A DNA stretch of 64,000 bases from Bin5 sp965221345 (lineage in GTDB: Bacteria > Chloroflexota > Anaerolineae > Caldilineales > Caldilineaceae). The position numbers were made by a program, and so were the translations under genes. The notes beneath the pieces were generated by a model. That model searched no databases. It was not told where the DNA came from and worked only from the letters and a program-made list of their open reading frames with translations. Positions 34,547 to 44,900 of the stretch are shown here, in pieces. Location: the NCBI GenBank assembly GCA_965221345.1, contig CBDCSD010000001.1, positions 1,550,001 through 1,614,000 of the forward strand, read 5' to 3'. The stretch's first letter is position 1; every line of letters starts with the position of its first letter.

Positions 34547-35686
34547 ATGCGTTCACTGCCGTTGCGTTCCATCTGGCAGATTGTCTCAGAAATCAATCTG
34601 GCCGAGATTCGGCGCGAGATTGATACCCCATTTCATCTGCTGATCGCAGCTGATGACTTAGCAGACGCCGAAGAGGCCGCGCGCAGCCTCAGCGCCCCCG
34701 GCGCCGATTTCATCCATCCCTGGCTTACCGTCACCGACGGCGCCGGCTCTGGATTGCGCTCCCCGGGTACGGAAGTCGTGCCCTATTCACCAGAATCCCA
34801 AGCTCCTTCTTCCCAGGAAGCCCCGCCTTCAATCGACGGCGCTCTGCTGGTCACGACCCGGCTTGAACTCAGTCCTGATCTTGCGGCTCTGCTACGCATG
34901 CTTCGCTCAAACTCGATCCCAGTTCTGATCGTCTTGATCGGGTCCGAGGGTAAACGACCTGACGGCGAAATTGCCCGCTGGGGAGAGCAGATCCGGTTGG
35001 CGATTGCGGATTGGTCCGATGATGCGGTCAACCGCGTGGCCGGCGCTTTCATCGAAGTCGTCCCTGCTTCCTTACGTCTGCCACTGGCACGGCGTCTCCC
35101 TCCGCTGCGCACGGCGGCTTGCAACCTGCTCATCCAGGAGACATCGCAGGTAAACGCCGGTTACTCCTTCACCACCGGCTTCGGCGAAACCGTGCCGGGG
35201 CTGGGATTCGTACTAGGCGCCGGCGACGCCATTATACTCACCAAGAATCAGTTGATGATGGCATACAAGATCGCACTTGTCTCCGGCAAGTCCGGTTCGC
35301 CGCAGCAGTTACTAGGTGAAATCGTGGGCGTTCTCGGCGGCGGCTTCCTCTTTCGCCAGCTCGCTCGCCAAATGGTCGGTCTGATTCCCGTATGGGGGAT
35401 TGTGCCCAAGGTAGCTGTCTCTTACGCCGGCACCTGGGCGATCGGACGAGCGGTCCAGTTGTGGGCAACTGAAGGTCAGAAGATTACTCCGGAACTGATG
35501 AAGGGCCACTACCGGGAAGCCCTGGCCCAGGGCCGGCAAGCAGCCCAGCGAATCGTCGACAACGCGCGGCGGCCTCGTCTACCCTCTGGTGCCCCCAAGG
35601 CGCCGAACCCAAAGCTTTCCGCCTCCTCCAGGCTCTTGCGGCGAGTCCGAAAAAGCATTCCCCCCCTGCCCCCGCGTAAGCGCTGA
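34547..35686 (+). CDS. DUF697/YcjF-like membrane-associated protein
   Basis: 379 residues. The N-terminal half (about 1-190) resembles a degenerate nucleotide-binding fold without a P-loop: LLVTTRLELSPDLAALL, then IPVLIVLIGSEG. The C-terminal half, from about 190, has the DUF697 pattern: CNLLIQETSQVNAGYSFTTG, ILTKNQLMMAYKIALVSGKS and a Gly-rich amphipathic stretch near GGGFLFRQLARQMVGLIP. In other proteins this domain follows a GTPase. The basic tail has many Arg and Pro. It begins 12 bases after the threonine aldolase. Function unknown. Confidence 0.72.
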   Translation: MRSLPLRSIWQIVSEINLAEIRREIDTPFHLLIAADDLADAEEAARSLSAPGADFIHPWLTVTDGAGSGLRSPGTEVVPYSPESQAPSSQEAPPSIDGALLVTTRLELSPDLAALLRMLRSNSIPVLIVLIGSEGKRPDGEIARWGEQIRLAIADWSDDAVNRVAGAFIEVVPASLRLPLARRLPPLRTAACNLLIQETSQVNAGYSFTTGFGETVPGLGFVLGAGDAIILTKNQLMMAYKIALVSGKSGSPQQLLGEIVGVLGGGFLFRQLARQMVGLIPVWGIVPKVAVSYAGTWAIGRAVQLWATEGQKITPELMKGHYREALAQGRQAAQRIVDNARRPRLPSGAPKAPNPKLSASSRLLRRVRKSIPPLPPRKR

Positions 35687-35746
35687 AGTGGACCCGAAGC
35701 CCGTTTGATTGCTGTCCAATTTCCTCCGTCTTTTGGCCCCCTACAT

Positions 35747-35775
35747 TTGACAATCGCGCGTGGCAGTGGTATTCT
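35747..35775 (+). promoter_or_regulatory. Promoter of the tRNA-Asp pair
   Basis: TTGACA (35747-35752) and TATTCT (35770-35775) with a 17-base spacer, 27 bases before the first tRNA. Confidence 0.72.
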
Positions 35776-35802
35776 TTCCACCACATGTCATGGTTTCCTG
35801 AT

Positions 35803-35878
35803 GGGGGCGTGGTGTAGCGGTTAGCACATCGGCCTGTCAAGCCGGAGGTCGCGGGTTCAAATCCCGTCGCTCCCGCCA
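35803..35878 (+). tRNA. tRNA-Asp (anticodon GTC), CCA encoded
   Basis: The cloverleaf is complete: acceptor GGGGGCG (35803-35809) with CGCTCCC (35868-35874), D-arm GTAGCGGTTAGCAC, anticodon loop CTGTCAA with GTC, T-loop GTTCAAAT, discriminator G at 35875, then CCA encoded at 35876-35878. Confidence 0.97.
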
Positions 35879-35911
35879 CGGCGGAAGAAATGCCAAACCA
35901 TAGGGAAATCG

Positions 35912-35984
35912 GGGGGCGTGGTGTAGCGGTTAGCACATCGGCCTGTCAAGCCGGAGGTCGCGGGTTCAAATCCCGTCGCTCCCG
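35912..35984 (+). tRNA. tRNA-Asp (anticodon GTC), no encoded CCA
   Basis: Identical in sequence to the first copy over the 73-base body, offset by 109 bases. It is followed by CAC rather than CCA, so the 3' end must be added by CCA-adding enzyme. The 33-base spacer contains no further gene. Confidence 0.97.
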
Positions 35985-35999
35985 CACCTAGACATGAAA

Positions 36000-36034
36000 A
36001 AACAGGTCAACCCATCGACCGGGTTGACCTGTTT
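36000..36034. terminator. Bidirectional terminator between tRNA-Asp and fabI
   Basis: AAACAGGTCAACCC (36000-36013) pairs perfectly with GGGTTGACCTGTTT (36021-36034). On the minus strand it is followed by a six-T run, making a strong stop for fabI. On the plus strand the T-run is short. Confidence 0.88.
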
Positions 36035-36063
36035 GCATTCAGGACGGAATCGCTATCGGCCTT

Positions 36064-36852
36064 TTACCCCTCGCCAGCGTCCAGGTCGGGGGCTCCCATA
36101 ATGTTGTAGCCGCCGTCCACATAGACCACCTCACCAGTGATCTTCTGGGCCCAGTCTCCCAGAAGGAACCGGGCTGCATTCCCAACGTCGGCCTGCGTTA
36201 CATTCCCCATCGGCGCAACAGCACCGACGTAGCCAAGGCTTTTCCGGAAGCCGCTGACACCGGCCGAGGCCAGTGTCTTGATCGGACCGGCGCTGATTGC
36301 GTTTACCCGCACCTGTTCACGTCCCAGGTCCCAGGCAAGATACCGAATCGTCGCTTCCAGCGCAGCCTTCGCCACGCCCATCACATTGTAGTTGGGCGTA
36401 ACCTTTTCGGCGCCATAGTAGGTCATCGCCAACATGCTGCCACCCTGGGACATCAACGGGACAGCGCGTTTGGCCAGCGCTACAAGGCTGTAGCAACTGA
36501 TATCGAGAGCAAGCCGAAAGCCCTCGCGGCTGGTATCTACAAAGCGACCGCCCAAATCCTCCCGAGGCGCGAATGCAATCGAATGAACGAGAAAATCGAG
36601 GCCGCCGAAATGGTCCCCGGCCTTCTCGAAAAGTTCGTCTATGGCGGCGTCGTCGGTGACGTCGCATTCCTCTATGAACCCGCTGCCAACAGTTTCGGCC
36701 AATGGAGTGACCCGTTTTTGCAGTACTTCGCCGGCATAGCTGAATCCAAGTTCCGCTCCTTCCTCGGCCAACGCCTGCGCGATTCCCCAGGCAATTGAAT
36801 TCTTGTTCGCAACGCCAAATATCAGACCCCGTTTCCCTTCAAATAACCCCAT
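36064..36852 (-). CDS. fabI: Enoyl-ACP reductase, NADH type
   Basis: Last reduction step of fatty-acid elongation. The 262 residues are a short-chain-dehydrogenase fold with the FabI features: GLIFGVANKNSIAWGIA cofactor site, DFLVHSIAFAPRE, the catalytic Tyr/Lys motif YNVMGVAKAALE, and SAGPIKTLASAGVSGF. The start is the ATG at 36852 with AAGGAG six bases upstream; a GTG one codon earlier is less well spaced. The gene is alone, ended by the strong terminator shared with the tRNA genes. Confidence 0.95.
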   Translation of the reverse strand: MGLFEGKRGLIFGVANKNSIAWGIAQALAEEGAELGFSYAGEVLQKRVTPLAETVGSGFIEECDVTDDAAIDELFEKAGDHFGGLDFLVHSIAFAPREDLGGRFVDTSREGFRLALDISCYSLVALAKRAVPLMSQGGSMLAMTYYGAEKVTPNYNVMGVAKAALEATIRYLAWDLGREQVRVNAISAGPIKTLASAGVSGFRKSLGYVGAVAPMGNVTQADVGNAARFLLGDWAQKITGEVVYVDGGYNIMGAPDLDAGEG

Positions 36853-37063
36853 CACTCACTCCTTATCTTGATCCGAGACTGAAAATCGATCTGTAGAAGG
36901 GCCCTTCGACTCACGAGTTTCTCGAGTCTGTCCGAACCCCGACTGCGTCCTACGCAAATATGAATCTACACTAAGTCGTCGCCACAACAGCGACGCGTGC
37001 CAAAGTCTGTGTCATATTGGTGAATTAGATGAGAAATGATTCGATTATTGTCGAAATTCCCCC

Positions 37064-37092
37064 TTTACAAATAATAATTAGTATGTTATACT
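37064..37092 (+). promoter_or_regulatory. Promoter of a candidate small RNA
   Basis: TTTACA (37064-37069) and TATACT (37087-37092), 17 bases apart, on the plus strand in the gap between fabI and tyrS, both of which run on the minus strand. Initiation is expected near 37099. Confidence 0.7.
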
Positions 37093-37098
37093 ACAAAC

Positions 37099-37170
37099 TG
37101 AGGGACCGAGTTGTCACGTTGTGGTTGGAAGCCACTATCGGGGGAAGCGTGGCATCCGGTCCCTTTTTTT
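37099..37170 (+). ncRNA. Candidate small structured RNA (about 72 nt)
   Basis: It has its own promoter and ends in seven T (37164-37170). GGGACCG (37102-37108) pairs with CGGTCCC (37157-37163). Inside, TGTCACG pairs with CGTGGCA with one G-U, and GTGG with CCAC makes an inner hairpin. The whole transcript would thus fold on itself, and the last stem is also the terminator. It has no start codon with ribosome site. It does not match SRP, 6S, tmRNA or RNase P RNA signatures that I know. It runs toward the 3' end of tyrS and is not antisense to it unless it reads through. Confidence 0.55.
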
Positions 37171-37215
37171 CGTTCGCCAGCACGCGCCGATTGTCCAATG
37201 CGAACAGGCGCGAAG

Positions 37216-38454
37216 CTATCTGGCGGAAACCACACGCAAGAATCGCTTCTTGCCGACCTGAATAACACTCTCGCCGCCGTTCGGCGCAACCGATGTCTGC
37301 ACGCCGTCCGCTACCGCTTCCCCATTGAGCCGCACACCACCCTGTTGAATCAGACGTCGTGCCTCCCCTTTGGTGCGTACCATCCCCGATGCGCTCATTA
37401 AGTCCAACAGATTCATCTCCTGCGACAGACTAAACTGGGGAGCATCGCTGGGCGCCGCCCCCTCGTGCATGCGCACAGCGTCAACCGCCGCCTGCATAGC
37501 CTTGTCTTCGCCGTAAAAGATTCCTACGATCTCCTGCCCCAAGGCACGCTTTGCAGCTTGCGGCTCCATTTCCCCGGCTTCCACCTGCTCCACCATGCGA
37601 TCGATCTCTTCCTGATTCCAGCGAGTCACCAATTCAGCAAAATTGCGGAAAGTGTGATCCGGCAAGTTGACTACTTTAGTAAAGATCACCGCAGGCGGCT
37701 CATCGATGCCGATATGATTGCCCGTCGACTTGCTCATGCGCCGGTGGCCGTCCGTACCTACCAAAATGGGGAAGGTCAACACTACCTGAGGACGCAAACC
37801 TCGCGCGTTCATCAAAGTGCGCCCGGCCATGAGATTGAATAGTTGGTCCGTTCCGCCGACCTGCACATCAGTATCCAGCATAATGGCGTCGTATCCCTGC
37901 ATGAGCGCGTAGAAGAACTCGTGCAGCCAGATCGGTTCGCCCGTGGCATGCCGCTTGCTGAAGTTATCTCTGGCGAGGAACTGCTGAACCGTGAAGTGAC
38001 TGGCCAGCCGAATGACATCTCCAAAGTCCAACTCGCTCAACCACCTGTGGTTGTAGTCAACCACAGTTTTCTCCGGGTCCAGCACTCTATGCGCCTGCTG
38101 CGTGAATCCGCGCGCGTTCGCCATTGCCTCTTCCAGGCTCTGCTGCGTGCGAGCGCTTTCCTTGTCGCTGGGATCCCCGATAGTGCCGGTGAAAGTGCCG
38201 ATCAGGAAGATAACGGTGTGGCCAAGATCCTGGAACTGTCTAAGTTTGCGCAAGGGAACGGTATGCCCCAGGTGAAGATCGCTCGACGTTGGATCGAAAC
38301 CGCAGTAGACGCGTAACGGGCGTGCGCTTTGGCGGCTCTCCTCAAGTCGCAGGCGCAACTCCACCTCCATATTGGTACGGGTCCGGTCGTCGCCAAACTC
38401 GACGCCCCGCATCAGGATAGCCATCTGCTCCCTAACCGGTGGAAAATCGGTCAT
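37216..38454 (-). CDS. tyrS: Tyrosyl-tRNA synthetase
   Basis: Charges tRNA-Tyr. In the 412 residues, YCGFDPTSSDLHLGHTVPL holds the class I HIGH-type motif, MLDTDVQVGGTDQLFNLMAG binds tyrosine and the tRNA acceptor, and RRMSKSTGNHIGID is the KMSKS loop. An S4 RNA-binding domain lies at the C-terminus (ARRLIQQGGVRLNGEAV). This is the TyrZ-like branch of bacterial TyrS. No T-box is seen upstream, unlike valS. The neighbour downstream is a candidate small RNA on the opposite strand. Confidence 0.95.
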   Translation of the reverse strand: MTDFPPVREQMAILMRGVEFGDDRTRTNMEVELRLRLEESRQSARPLRVYCGFDPTSSDLHLGHTVPLRKLRQFQDLGHTVIFLIGTFTGTIGDPSDKESARTQQSLEEAMANARGFTQQAHRVLDPEKTVVDYNHRWLSELDFGDVIRLASHFTVQQFLARDNFSKRHATGEPIWLHEFFYALMQGYDAIMLDTDVQVGGTDQLFNLMAGRTLMNARGLRPQVVLTFPILVGTDGHRRMSKSTGNHIGIDEPPAVIFTKVVNLPDHTFRNFAELVTRWNQEEIDRMVEQVEAGEMEPQAAKRALGQEIVGIFYGEDKAMQAAVDAVRMHEGAAPSDAPQFSLSQEMNLLDLMSASGMVRTKGEARRLIQQGGVRLNGEAVADGVQTSVAPNGGESVIQVGKKRFLRVVSAR

Positions 38455-38548
38455 TTCTTAGCTCCTTCTCAGTTCAACCGGAGTTTGAAATCCTCTACGT
38501 ACCAGGCACAGGATTCTGGAATGTCCGGACAGTGGCAGAGGCAACTGG

Positions 38549-40285
38549 TCAGAACTTCGGTTGTGCCATCGTCTGCACGGGGTCGCGACCCTGTAGGAAC
38601 TCGAAGTCCATTCCTTGCGGCGCCTGGAGCACATGATCCAGGAAAAGTTTGCCATAGCCGCGTCGATACTCCGGCTGCGGTGGGCGCCAATCGGCGCGCC
38701 GCCTCTCCAATTCCTCCTGCTCGACGCGTAGTTGCAATCGCCTGCCCGCCACATCCAGCTCGATTTCATCCCCTGTGCGTACCAGTGACAGCGGTCCGCC
38801 CACCGCGGCTTCAGGCGCGACATGCAGTACGATTGTGCCAAAGGCTGTTCCGCTCATGCGCGCGTCCGAGATACGCACCATATCGCGTACGCCTAGTTTC
38901 AGCAACTTTTTGGGGATTGGTAGATTACCCACCTCCGGCATGCCAGGTCCGCCCACCGGCCCCGCATTTTGTAGCACGAGAACGTCGTCAGGATGGACAT
39001 CTAGGGAGGGGTCGTCAATTCTCTCCTGCAGGTCGGCAAAATTGCGGAAGACCACTGCCCGCCCTCTGTGCTGCAAGAGCGCCGGTGAAGCGGCCGCATG
39101 CTTGATAACTGCCCCGGACGGAGCCAGGTTTCCCCGCAAGATAGCCAGACCCCCCTCCGTCTTCAGTGGACTATCGGGCGAATGAATGACCTCTGGATCA
39201 ATAGTCTGGCTCTGGGCCACGTTTTCCGACAGTGTCCTGCCGGTTACGGTCAGAGCCTCGCCGTGGAGAAGCGGCAGGAGCTGGCGCAGAATGGCGGGAA
39301 CTCCGCCGGCATAGAAGAGGTCCTCCATCTGGTAAGTGCCCGCCGGCCGCACATTGGCCAGTAGGGGCGTGCGCCGGCTGATTTCATCGAAAAGCGCCAA
39401 CGGCAGATCGATTCCCAGCCGGCCGGCAAGGGCCGGCAAATGCACGACGGCGTTTGTGCTGCCCCCCAGCGCGCAAAGGAGCGTAATCGCGTTTTCCAGC
39501 GCATCAGCGGTGAAGATTTGCGACGGGCGCAATCCTTCCGCCGCCATCGCCACAATACGGCGACCGGCCCTTTCGGCCAAAAGGATGCGCCGCGAATCTG
39601 CCGCCGGGATGGCGCCGTTGCCTGGCAGGGAGATGCCCAGCGCCTCAGTCAGCGAATTCATCGTTGAGGCCGTACCCATTACCATGCAGTGGCCCCGGCT
39701 TCGCACCAGGTTCTCCTCGACTTCTGCATACTCTTCGGCATTGAGGTTGCCCGCCCGGTACTCTGTCGTAAGACGGCGGCAGTCTGTGCAGGCTCCCAGC
39801 GTCTGTCCGCGCCAGTGGCCGTTGAGCATAGGCCCGCCGGAAACGAGAATTGCTGGCAGGTCTGCACTGGCCACACCCATCAGCGCCGCCGGCGTCGTCT
39901 TATCGCAGCCGCAAAGCACCACAACACCATCCATCGGGTTGCCGCGTATCATCTCCTCGGTGTCCATGGCCGCCAGATTGCGCCACAGCATCGAAGTCGG
40001 CGTCAGGTAGATTTCTCCCAGGCTGATTGTCGGAAACTCCAACGGGAAACCGCCCGCCTGCCACACGCCTCGCTTGACAGCCTCGACCAGCTCGGGAAAG
40101 TGTGCGTGGCAGTTGTTCATCTCGCTGTACGTATTCAGAATCCCGATCATGGGACGGTTCATGTCGCTCTTGTCGAAGCCTAGAGATCGGGTGAATGCGC
40201 GGTGCATCAGACCGGCGGTATCCGGTTCGTTGAAGAAAGCGCGGCCGCGGCCGTTGTCTTCCAACTTTTCTGGTTTCTCAGTCAC
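38549..40285 (-). CDS. IlvD/Edd-family dehydratase (sugar-acid dehydratase type)
   Basis: An iron-sulfur dehydratase of 578 residues. Cluster and metal motifs are visible: NTYSEMNNCHAHF near residue 50, LCGCDKTTPAALMG near 124, TLGACTDCRR near 162, and MGTASTMNSLTEALGISLPG. MNRPMIGILNTYSEMN and the length point to the arabonate/xylonate dehydratase branch rather than dihydroxy-acid dehydratase, which usually has a different N-terminus; the branch is an inference. It starts with ATG at 40285 and is separated from tyrS by 94 bases. Likely role: dehydration of an aldonic acid in sugar breakdown. Confidence 0.86.
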   Translation of the reverse strand: MTEKPEKLEDNGRGRAFFNEPDTAGLMHRAFTRSLGFDKSDMNRPMIGILNTYSEMNNCHAHFPELVEAVKRGVWQAGGFPLEFPTISLGEIYLTPTSMLWRNLAAMDTEEMIRGNPMDGVVVLCGCDKTTPAALMGVASADLPAILVSGGPMLNGHWRGQTLGACTDCRRLTTEYRAGNLNAEEYAEVEENLVRSRGHCMVMGTASTMNSLTEALGISLPGNGAIPAADSRRILLAERAGRRIVAMAAEGLRPSQIFTADALENAITLLCALGGSTNAVVHLPALAGRLGIDLPLALFDEISRRTPLLANVRPAGTYQMEDLFYAGGVPAILRQLLPLLHGEALTVTGRTLSENVAQSQTIDPEVIHSPDSPLKTEGGLAILRGNLAPSGAVIKHAAASPALLQHRGRAVVFRNFADLQERIDDPSLDVHPDDVLVLQNAGPVGGPGMPEVGNLPIPKKLLKLGVRDMVRISDARMSGTAFGTIVLHVAPEAAVGGPLSLVRTGDEIELDVAGRRLQLRVEQEELERRRADWRPPQPEYRRGYGKLFLDHVLQAPQGMDFEFLQGRDPVQTMAQPKF

Positions 40286-40348
40286 AGTGCCTCCAAATCA
40301 ATGGGTCTGACAGCCAGCGCCGTCCAGTTTTCCAGTTGGCGAGGCCAG

Positions 40349-41668
40349 TTATGGAGAAACCAGCACGCGATAGATGTTGCCACCCTCGCTGTCGGTTACC
40401 AAGAGGTTCCCTCCCCCGTCTACGGTGATGCCCACGAGTTTGCGTAACGACTGACCGCCCGGAAGGACCCATGCCTCCATCTCCTCGGCGTTGTCCCCGG
40501 AGATACGCAGGATCCCGCCCTGCTCCGGTTGAGTAGCGTACAAGTTGCCTTCACTGTCCAGGGACAGGTGGGGCCCATCTACGCTGTTGGCTGTGACCAA
40601 AGGCCACAGGTTCAGCAGCTCGCCTGCCAGAGAAAAGCGCAGCACAGCTGTCATGCCGGCCGTGGAAACATATACAGAACTGTCGGAGTGGAAGGCCACG
40701 TCCACGGGCTGCAGATCGGCGCCTTCAAAGTCGGTCGAAATGCGGATGAGTTCCTGCCCATAGATGTCGAAGGCGGCTACAGCCAGCGCCGGCGTCAGAG
40801 CCAACCAGATGCGGCCCTCGCTGTCAACATCGATTCCCCTGCTTCTGTCTGCCATCTTGTTGGAAACGGGAACGACTTGAAGGAATTCTCCCTCTGAACT
40901 GTGGATACTCACTTGCCCGCCATCACCGGCGTCCAGGACATAGACATTCCCTGCCTCATCGGCAGCGACATCCACAGGTTCAACAAAGCGCCGGTTCGAG
41001 TGGAGCACCTGGGTCATCTGCTGTCGATCACCCGCCAGGACAAACAAAGCTCCCTGGCTGGAATCGACGACATAAATATTGCCGTTGGCAGCAGTCACGC
41101 CGCGCGGACTCTTGAAACCGTCGATGACCGTCTCGAAAACGGCAGTCTTTTCTACTCCTGTAAACGGCAAAATAATTTCGAGTGGCAGTGCCAGACCCGG
41201 CGCGTCAGCGAAGACCGGCGCCCCCTCGGAAACCGCAATGGCGTTTCCTCCTTGCAAGGTTTGGGGCGCCTGCGCTTCGTCCGTCCTGAAATTGTCTCTG
41301 GCTACGGCGGCAACCAGAATCACCAAGAACAGGGTCGGGCTGCCACTCCAGAAGACAAGAGACCAGATCCTGCGGCCGACCAGCTCTCTCAGTCTCCCTT
41401 CCCTGTTGACAAGTTTCTCTTCATATATCGTTCCGACTGAAGATCCAACCCTGTTTTCCTCGGGAACTTCCCATGCCGGCGCCGGCTCAGCATTCAGGGG
41501 CGCATCGCCGGCGTCTAAAGAATCGCGCCCTTCCAGGTTGTCAGCTTCGTACTGGTCACATGTCTGTTTAGAAGACAAAGGCCGGCCACAGTATTCACAA
41601 AAGTTGGCCGCAGGTCGGACTGGAGCTTCGCAACTGGGGCAGACTGGGACCGAGTCTACATTCGTCAT
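40349..41668 (-). CDS. Zinc-ribbon - membrane helix - NHL-repeat protein
   Basis: 439 residues. A zinc ribbon (CPSC and CEYC) opens the chain, a linker follows, then one membrane helix (GSPTLFLVILVAAVA), and six NHL-type repeats to the end (for example GVTAANGNIYVVDSSQGALF and NVYVLDAGDGGQVSIH). Every part has a close match in the next gene upstream in the operon. The helix matches a helix in the middle of that 1439-residue protein, and the propeller matches its last 250 residues. This looks like a duplicate that lost the glycosyltransferase and PA14 parts. The start at 41668 gives the same spacing to the first Cys pair as in the big paralogue; 41692 is possible. Confidence 0.8.
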   Translation of the reverse strand: MTNVDSVPVCPSCEAPVRPAANFCEYCGRPLSSKQTCDQYEADNLEGRDSLDAGDAPLNAEPAPAWEVPEENRVGSSVGTIYEEKLVNREGRLRELVGRRIWSLVFWSGSPTLFLVILVAAVARDNFRTDEAQAPQTLQGGNAIAVSEGAPVFADAPGLALPLEIILPFTGVEKTAVFETVIDGFKSPRGVTAANGNIYVVDSSQGALFVLAGDRQQMTQVLHSNRRFVEPVDVAADEAGNVYVLDAGDGGQVSIHSSEGEFLQVVPVSNKMADRSRGIDVDSEGRIWLALTPALAVAAFDIYGQELIRISTDFEGADLQPVDVAFHSDSSVYVSTAGMTAVLRFSLAGELLNLWPLVTANSVDGPHLSLDSEGNLYATQPEQGGILRISGDNAEEMEAWVLPGGQSLRKLVGITVDGGGNLLVTDSEGGNIYRVLVSP

Positions 41669-41905
41669 GTCTTTCGCTGAACTCCAAATCATGAACCCGG
41701 ACGGTCTGTCCTCCGTCGATGAACGAATCGCAGACTTGAGGAATAGACTCTTAGGCAGAATCGCCGCCTGTTTGCCCCGGCTGTGTGCACTACCAACGGC
41801 AGTAAAATACTATAGTCAACGATGCCCTTCCATTACACAACAGGGGACTGATCCATTCACCTGGTCCTCCGCCGGCTTGCATCTGCCCTTGTGAAGTTGC
41901 GCGGG

Positions 41906-44900
41906 CTACCGCGAGGGAGGAATACGGTAAACTCTACCGTTCTCGCTATCGGTCAGCAACAGCTCCCCATCCGGCCCCACGCTGATGCCGATCAGCTTGC
42001 GTACTGGTTGGCTGGCAGGGAGTTCCCATACCTCAATTTTCTCCTCCTCGTCGTCGGAGATGCGCAGAAATCCACCCAGTTCAGGCTGGGTTACGTAGAG
42101 AGCGCCTTCACTGTCCAAAGCCAGATGTGGGCCATCTGCGCTGTTTGCAGTTGTCAGGGGCCACAGATTCAACGGCTCTCCTTTTAGAGAAAATCGTATG
42201 ACGGAGGTCGCACCGGTAGTAGAAACATAGACGGCATCGTTGGCATGGAAGGCTACATCCACCGGCTGTAATTCTCCTCCCTCCAAGACTGTCGAAAAGC
42301 GAACTAACTCCTGGCCATCCGCGTTGAAGGCGGCTACAGCCAGCGCCGGCGTCATGGCCAACCAGATGCGGCCCTGTATGTCTACATCAAGGCCTCTGCT
42401 TCTCTCCACCATGCTATCAGAAAAGGGTATCACTCGCACAAAGTCGCCGGCCGCGTCATGAATGGAAACCTGCCCGCCATTTCCAGCATCCAGAACATAG
42501 ATGTTGCCGTCTGCGTCTGCAGCAACGTCGACCGGTTCGCTGAAACGTCGATTCGAGCGGCGTATCTCGGAAATCTTTCGCCCGTCCGGATCCATGACGA
42601 ACATTGACCTCTGGCTGGTATCAACGACGTACACCCTTCCGTTGGCTGCAGTTACGCCCCGGGGCCGTTCGAAAATGTCGCTGACGATTTCGAACGCGGC
42701 TGTCTGCTGTTCATCCACTGGCAGAGGAGTGACCTTGAGGGGAAGGCCAGCAAAAGCTTTCGCCGGCGTTTTGTCAAAGATTGCCAGATCCTCAATCGAA
42801 AGGTGGTCGTAGCTACCCTGTGGGGGGATGAGTGCATTGGCCTGTATCAATGTGCGCTCCTGTCCGGGCGGTGCCCAGTGGAGGTTGACATGGTAGTGGG
42901 AGGTGCGGGCTACATAGCGGATGCGTATGTCGTGCAGTCCAGCGGTCAACTCGATGGCGTCTTCGTCGTACTGATTTGGTTCCGGGCTTGCAGCGACCGC
43001 TTTCCCGTCGAGCCATAACTCTGACTCGTCTATCGATTCGATTCCCAGCATGTAGACGCCATCGTAGGGGATGGCCAGCTTGCCTTCCCATTCCACTGTA
43101 TAGGGTCGAGGCAGCGGAATGTCGTGGAAGTAGAGATTGATCTGAGGATCAATTCGGGTGAACGCGGCCGGCTCTTGCCAACTTCCATTCGCATAGTACC
43201 GCCCCAATAGGCCATTGCTCGAAACTGGTGGCACGTGCAGAGCCGAAGATGGTACGATCTGTTCTTCCTCACCGGGACGCTGCCAGGAAAGGGTAACAGG
43301 ACCATCTCCACCTACTGCGCGAATTCGAAGTCTGTGAAGTCCCAGCGCCAATTTCAGCGCGGCCGATACTTCCCCGCTTCCTCCTTCAGAGGCAGGATCT
43401 TCCCCAGCTTCAAGCCGGGCAACGAGTTCTTCGTCCACATACAGTTCGGCGGCCGCCGGAGCGCGCAGGACAAACTTGTGCGGGCCATACTGTTCGATGT
43501 TGAGAATTCCGTTCCACTCGGCGGAAAACGAATCTGTCAAGGGCGCCTCGCGGGGCCAGTCCACGGCAACAGCAGCGTGCCTTTCGACCGTCACTGGGGT
43601 CCCTGCCCACGCGTCACCTTCAAAATAGGATACGCTCATTCCCTGTATTGAAGAGATGTCGGCAGGGCTGAGGCGGATTTCGTATAGAACCGTTGGTCCG
43701 CCGAAGGGCGGCTTATGCTCGACAAACTCTCCATTCGGATAGAATTTGCGCGCCTGCTCAAAGAAATCGCGGCGTTCAGGATCCATGAGGAAGAGCGCGT
43801 CGCGATCGGGCGAGAGCGGCATAGGCAGTGTCTCAGTGTACTTGACAGCCTGGTAGTACGGGACAGAACTGCCTACAAATCGAACGGAGGGATGACCCGC
43901 GTAATGGGAAGTCAGAAAGACATCAGTATCATTTCTGTCGACATGCCCGGCAACGACAGATGCTGCTATTGTCTCGCCTGTGGAGTAGGCATTCCACACC
44001 GCAAAATCGTTCTTTTGGAGTACGAAGTATGTTCGATAATTGTATACTGCAACCGCCGCCAGCAGTATAGACACAAATAATGTGGGACTTCCTCTCCACA
44101 AAATGAGCTGCCAGAACTTTCCAGCGATCTTTCTGCCTAGTGGGAAGATTGCGTTATCAGATGCGTTAGCCGACGTCCCGCTCTGTCGCTCGAGAGTTAG
44201 TTCATGGTGCGAGGCTACTCGCCAGTTCTGCCAAAGTAGCGCCAGGGGAAGGAGGGCAAGGAGATATGCGACTGGCATTGTCCCGATGGCGCGCAAAGAC
44301 TGTGGCGCTTCGAAGCTGAGAGCGAATACGCCTCCGGCCATAAGCCCAAAAAACCAGAGAATGAGGAGTAGGAAGCGGGGGCGCCAAAAGCGGCTGACGC
44401 TAAGGGCCAGTCCCAACACGAGTAGAGCTCCGGCAACCGGAGCCAGCATTGGTTTCCCGGGCAAGTTGTGGCGGCCGTTTGGATCGCCGCGCACGTTGTA
44501 CATGAGAACATGAGAGACTGCGTTTTCCTGCAGCTTGCCCCATACCTGGTCCTCCGGATACTCTTCAAAAATCGACACCGTACGCGTTCGTTCCAAATAG
44601 CGGTCAAGTCTTGCAAACGCAAAAGTGGCCAGTGGCGCCAGGAATAGCAGTACTCCCATCGCCAATACCACGAGACCCTTCCACTGGGACAGAAACAGAG
44701 TCCAGCGCGAGATCACCAAATACACGACAAATACCGAAACTACTGCGAGGAATAATTGGAAAGCGTAGTATGTGTTGAGTCCAAATCCAAGGCAAAGTCC
44801 CGCCCACAGAAAGTCAGTTAGCCGGCCTCTGCGAAGTGCCTTGAGCAACAGGCCAACACCTAACAGGACAAACAGTGTCATGAGAATGTTGAACATTCCG

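Noticed and set aside
37099..37170. The hairpin as a terminator of tyrS
   Set aside because: tyrS runs on the minus strand, where no T-run follows the hairpin; the seven T are on the plus strand.
42803..43651. Plus-strand frames within the 1439-residue gene
   Set aside because: They lie opposite PA14 coding sequence with intact domain motifs and have no start signals.
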